Source: CAYZMH01 sp964479445
GTDB lineage: Bacteria; Bacteroidota; Bacteroidia; Bacteroidales; GCA-2748055
Assembly: GCA_964479445.1 (NCBI GenBank)
Contig: CAYZMH010000048.1
Coordinates: 1 to 26,877, forward strand
Direction: 5' to 3'
DNA length: 26,877 bases
The notes beneath the pieces are model-generated. The model was given only the letters and a program-made list of their open reading frames with translations. It did not search any database and was not told the origin of the DNA. Numbering within the stretch: position 1 is the stretch's first letter; the number at the start of each line of letters is the position of its first letter. Of this stretch, positions 24,187 through 26,877 are shown piece by piece. The translations under genes were made by a program, and so were the position numbers.

Positions 24187-24477
24187 ATGATCACAACCAT
24201 TGTATACGTCAGGGTAAAACCCGAACATATCGAGGAATTTATCACCGCCACCGTGAAAAACCACGAGCAATCGGTCAAAGAACCCGGAAACCTTCGCTTT
24301 GATGTGCTGCAGCAGCAGGATGATGCGTCTGCATTTGCCATCTATGAAGCCTATGAAAGCGAGGAGATGGCCCTCTCCCACAAGAAAACACCGCACTACC
24401 TGGAGTGGCGCGAAAAGGTGGCCGGCTGGATGGCCGAACCCCGCAAGGGGGTGAAGTACAATATCGTGAGGCCCTGA
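24187..24477 (+). CDS. LsrG-like ABM-fold protein (putative quinol monooxygenase/isomerase family)
   Basis: The 96-residue protein is a single ferredoxin-like ABM domain. Its core GNLRFDVLQQQDDASAFAIY, followed by EAYESEEMALSHKKTPHYLE and PRKG near the end, closely resembles E. coli LsrG, which isomerises phosphorylated autoinducer-2 (P-HPD) during AI-2 breakdown. The length equals LsrG (96 residues). Since no other lsr genes are present and the family also includes YgiN-like quinol monooxygenases, the substrate is left open. It is cytosolic, with no signal peptide. The gene stands alone, divergent from the HYR-repeat protein and convergent with pfk. Confidence 0.75.
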   Translation: MITTIVYVRVKPEHIEEFITATVKNHEQSVKEPGNLRFDVLQQQDDASAFAIYEAYESEEMALSHKKTPHYLEWREKVAGWMAEPRKGVKYNIVRP

Positions 24478-24539
24478 TGAATGGTAAGCCCCAAAACGGA
24501 TCCACACCCTGGTTGCACTCAGCAGCCGGGTGATACATC

Positions 24540-25673
24540 TTAATCCCCGAAACTGGTTCCCACGCTGCGGGCGCTCAGCACCCAGGGATGATCGGGGGGA
24601 ACGTAATTGATCTTCCCGGCCACCGATTCCAGGGGAACCGGTTCGGTCTGGTCCCCGGAGGCCGCTACCATGATACCATACTGCTCATTCCTGATATAAT
24701 CCACGGCGGAGGTACCCAGCCGGGTGGCCAGCAGGCGGTCGGAAGCGGAGGGCGTACCTCCACGCTGCAGGTGGCCCAGGATGGTCACCCGCGATTCCAG
24801 TCCGGTAACCTGCTGCAGCTCCTCCGCCATTTTCATGGTCGAACCGCGATACTCGCGTTCCAGCTCCTTCACCTTCTTCTTGTATTCCGAACGTTTCTCT
24901 CCTTCGGCGCTCTCCATCTTCTTCTTTGCAGCATTGATCTTATCGGCTCCTTCCTTATTTATGGCTCCTTCCGCCACCGCTACAATACTGAATCGTTTCC
25001 CGCGGCTAACCCGCTCCAGGATACTCTCTGCCAGCTTCTCCGTGGTGTAGGGGATCTCCGGCAAAAGGATCGCATCGGCACCCCCGGCCAGTCCGGCTCC
25101 CAACGCCAGCCACCCCACCCGGTGACCCATGATCTCCACGAATATGATCCGGTGGTGACTGGAGGCGGTGCTGTGCAACCGGTCGATCGCATCCACGGCA
25201 ATACTCAGGGCTGTATCGAATCCAAAGGTGATGTCGGTACCCACGATGTCATTGTCGATCGTCTTGGGCAGCGTGATGATATTCAATCCCTTCTGCGCCA
25301 GACGGTAAGCATTCTTGAGGGTACCCCCTCCGCCCAGGCACACCAGTACGTCGAGGTGATTCTTATAGTAGTTCTCAGCGATCACATCGGTCATGTCCAC
25401 CTTCTTTCCGCCCATGGGCATCTTGTGCGGCTTGTCACGGCTGGTGCCCAACAGGGTGCCTCCGGTGGTAAGGATCCCCGACAATTTTCCGTTGTCAAGC
25501 CGAATGGAACGATTCTCCATCAGCCCCCGGAATCCGTCCTTGAACCCGATCACCTGCAGATCGCCATGCCCTGCTGCCGTCTTACCCAGCCCGCGGATCG
25601 CTGCATTCAGTCCGGGAGTGTCCCCACCCGATGTCAGAACGCCGATATGTCCCGATCGCTTGATTTTTTTCAT
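24540..25673 (-). CDS. 6-phosphofructokinase, GGGGT subtype
   Basis: This 377-residue enzyme phosphorylates fructose 6-phosphate in glycolysis. Visible family motifs are GVLTSGGDTPGLNAAIR (11-27), PKTIDND (136-142; catalytic Asp140), IMGHRVGWLALGAG (181-194) and LGHLQRGGTPSASDRLLATR (299-318). Two deviations stand out. The GGDGS/T segment, whose Asp coordinates Mg2+ in E. coli PfkA, reads GGGGT (114-118). The Lys in PKTIDND is the type seen in PPi-dependent and mixed-type PFKs, where ATP-type enzymes have PGTIDND. A charged, helix-like insertion of roughly 30 residues (about 240-280) precedes GLESRVTILG. Phosphoryl donor (ATP or PPi) therefore cannot be stated. It is 95 bp downstream of galT in the same direction and probably cotranscribed. 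Confidence 0.88.
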   Translation of the reverse strand: MKKIKRSGHIGVLTSGGDTPGLNAAIRGLGKTAAGHGDLQVIGFKDGFRGLMENRSIRLDNGKLSGILTTGGTLLGTSRDKPHKMPMGGKKVDMTDVIAENYYKNHLDVLVCLGGGGTLKNAYRLAQKGLNIITLPKTIDNDIVGTDITFGFDTALSIAVDAIDRLHSTASSHHRIIFVEIMGHRVGWLALGAGLAGGADAILLPEIPYTTEKLAESILERVSRGKRFSIVAVAEGAINKEGADKINAAKKKMESAEGEKRSEYKKKVKELEREYRGSTMKMAEELQQVTGLESRVTILGHLQRGGTPSASDRLLATRLGTSAVDYIRNEQYGIMVAASGDQTEPVPLESVAGKINYVPPDHPWVLSARSVGTSFGD

Positions 25674-25768
25674 AATGCATTGCTTTTATAATTGGTTTCG
25701 CAGGCACTGACCAATATTAACAAACTTTTATCTTTTCACCAATTCCAGCCACATCCAATGAACTCCGC

Positions 25769-26791
25769 CTATCTTAATTTCCGCAGCCGTTCTGCGCTCT
25801 GCTCTGCGGTAATGTCGCGCTGGGCATTGGCCAGCATCTCGTAACCCACCATGAACTTCTTCACCGTGGCAGACCGGAGAAGCGGAGGATAGAAGTGCAT
25901 ATGCAAATGCCATTCCGGGTACACCCGCCCGTCGCAGGGCGCCTGGTGAATACCTGCGGAGTAGGGAAATGATACATCGAACAGGCGGTCATACACCTGT
26001 GTGAGTTTTCTGTAAATATCCGCGAAACCGGTCCGTTCGCTATCAGTCAGATCGCCGATTCGCGCCACCCGCCGCCGGGGCAGGATCATGGTCTCGAATG
26101 GCCAGGTTGCCCAGAAAGGGACCAGCGCCACAAAGGTGTCGTTCTCCACCACCAGCCGCTCGCCTTTGTCAAGTTCGGCAGCCAGGTAATCCTCCAGCAA
26201 CGCCCTGCCGTGCTCTTCCAGGTAAGCGCGCTGCTGCCGCATCTCTTTGTCCACTTCCACCGGGATGGAGTCCTGGGCCCAGATCTGGCCGTGCGGATGC
26301 GGATTGCTGCAACCCATGACCGCTCCCTTATTCTCAAAGATCTGAACAGATTGGATGAAATCATTTGCTCCCAGCTCGTTATACTCCTTCACCCAAACAT
26401 CGATCACCTCGCGGATCGCCTCCACCGGCATCTCGGGAATTGTCAGGTCGTGGCGCGGGGAGAAACAGATCACCCGGCAGATCCCTTTTTCATTGCGTGC
26501 CCTGAACAAGCCATCGTCCATTTCAGCAGCGGGAGTGTCGGGCAATAACGAACTGAAATCGTTGGTGAATACAAAGGTGGAGGTGTAGTTATCGTTCACC
26601 GGACCACTGGCCCGCTGGTTGCCCGGACACAAATAGCAGTCGGGGTCGTAGGAGGGCCGCTCCTCTTTTGCCTTTTTCTCCTGCTGCCCCTGCCAGGGTC
26701 TCTTCGCCCGGTGGGGCGATACCAGCACCCACTCGCCGGTAAGCGGATTGAAACGTCGGTGAGGGTGTTCGGTCAAGTTCATGTTGCTCAT
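25769..26791 (-). CDS. galT: Galactose-1-phosphate uridylyltransferase
   Basis: The 340-residue protein is the Leloir-pathway enzyme that swaps UMP between UDP-glucose and galactose 1-phosphate. Motifs: RFNPLTGEWVLVSPHRAKRP (13-32); the zinc-binding CYLCPGN (Cys52, Cys55) and a further candidate ligand His114 (SPRHD); the active-site GCSNPHPHGQIW (160-171), where the HPH nucleophile is His167; and the C-terminal block EWHLHMHFYPPLLRS. Length and motif order fit class I GalT, so the start at 26791 is retained. It precedes pfk in the same orientation with no terminator-like structure visible in the 95-bp spacer, placing galactose entry and glycolysis in one unit. No galK or galE is in the window. 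Confidence 0.93.
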   Translation of the reverse strand: MSNMNLTEHPHRRFNPLTGEWVLVSPHRAKRPWQGQQEKKAKEERPSYDPDCYLCPGNQRASGPVNDNYTSTFVFTNDFSSLLPDTPAAEMDDGLFRARNEKGICRVICFSPRHDLTIPEMPVEAIREVIDVWVKEYNELGANDFIQSVQIFENKGAVMGCSNPHPHGQIWAQDSIPVEVDKEMRQQRAYLEEHGRALLEDYLAAELDKGERLVVENDTFVALVPFWATWPFETMILPRRRVARIGDLTDSERTGFADIYRKLTQVYDRLFDVSFPYSAGIHQAPCDGRVYPEWHLHMHFYPPLLRSATVKKFMVGYEMLANAQRDITAEQSAERLRKLR

Positions 26792-26823
26792 TTTGAATCG
26801 ATTCTATGGGTTTATAATAATTT

Positions 26824-26877
26824 CCTTTCTGTGATCCTTTCTGTGATCCTTTCTGTGATCCTTTCTGTGATCCTTTC
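26824..26877. repeat. 12-bp tandem repeat array upstream of galT, running off the window
   Basis: CCTTTCTGTGAT is repeated perfectly: four full copies from 26824 to 26871, then CCTTTC at 26872-26877 where the window ends. It lies 32 bp upstream of the galT ATG, so it is in the promoter/leader region of galT. The true array length is unknown. Confidence 0.9.

Noticed and set aside
24588..25691. A 367-codon plus-strand open frame opposite pfk
   Set aside because: It is fully antisense to a phosphofructokinase with all main motifs; the translated product is His/Gly/Arg-rich with no domain pattern.
26824..26877. TGTGATC repeats as a classical Crp binding site
   Set aside because: Crp sites need inverted TGTGA/TCACA halves about 6 bp apart; here the half-sites are all in the same direction, so only a tandem array is claimed.

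Overview
The window looks like a metagenome-type scaffold (it contains a 100-N gap) from a member of the Bacteroidota, probably a marine or anaerobic polysaccharide degrader near Bacteroidales/Marinilabiliales. This placement is inferred from four large secreted proteins ending in type IX secretion (T9SS) sorting domains with the YPNP motif, from a TAnnTTTG-type promoter box, from the lack of clear Shine-Dalgarno sequences, and from the enzyme repertoire. No rRNA, tRNA or CRISPR array was seen.

Layout. (1) 1-1094: a small outer-membrane barrel-like protein. (2) 1154-2764: an AT-rich island holding a three-gene HipB/HipS/HipT-like toxin-antitoxin operon on the minus strand, preceded by three operator-like sites placed exactly 61 bp apart. 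(3) 3027-4400: an exported C1B cysteine peptidase of the bleomycin hydrolase/aminopeptidase C type. (4) 4487-13610: a minus-strand run of five genes that looks like a carbohydrate-degradation locus without SusC/SusD. In transcription order it has an Omp85-like outer-membrane protein, an uncharacterised 640-aa secreted protein, a GH105-type unsaturated glucuronyl/rhamnogalacturonyl hydrolase, a beta-helix multidomain T9SS protein and a TIM-barrel lipoprotein. (5) A Crp/Fnr-type regulator (13996-14574), separated from the run by the assembly gap, is divergent from a large GH71/GH99-like T9SS glycosidase (14791-18069). (6) 18198-24016: two T9SS-sorted proteins without obvious catalytic domains (a kelch-like propeller protein and an Ig/HYR-repeat protein) flank a STAND-like ATPase. 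(7) 24187-26791: an LsrG-like monooxygenase-fold protein, then 6-phosphofructokinase and galT in an apparent galactose/glycolysis unit.

How the genes may work together. The GH105 enzyme acts on unsaturated uronosyl oligosaccharides released by a lyase. The beta-helix protein or the 640-aa protein is the natural candidate for that lyase, but neither activity can be read from the sequence. The T9SS proteins would be surface-attached or released, the lipoprotein glycosidase and GH105 would act in or near the periplasm, and the Omp85 homologue and Crp-type regulator are candidate accessory factors. galT and pfk would feed released galactose and hexose into glycolysis.

The features most worth following up are the tripartite Hip module with its evenly phased operators, the SusCD-less degradation locus with the unassigned 640-aa enzyme candidate, the 13-unit propeller protein, and the phosphofructokinase that lacks the usual metal-binding Asp.
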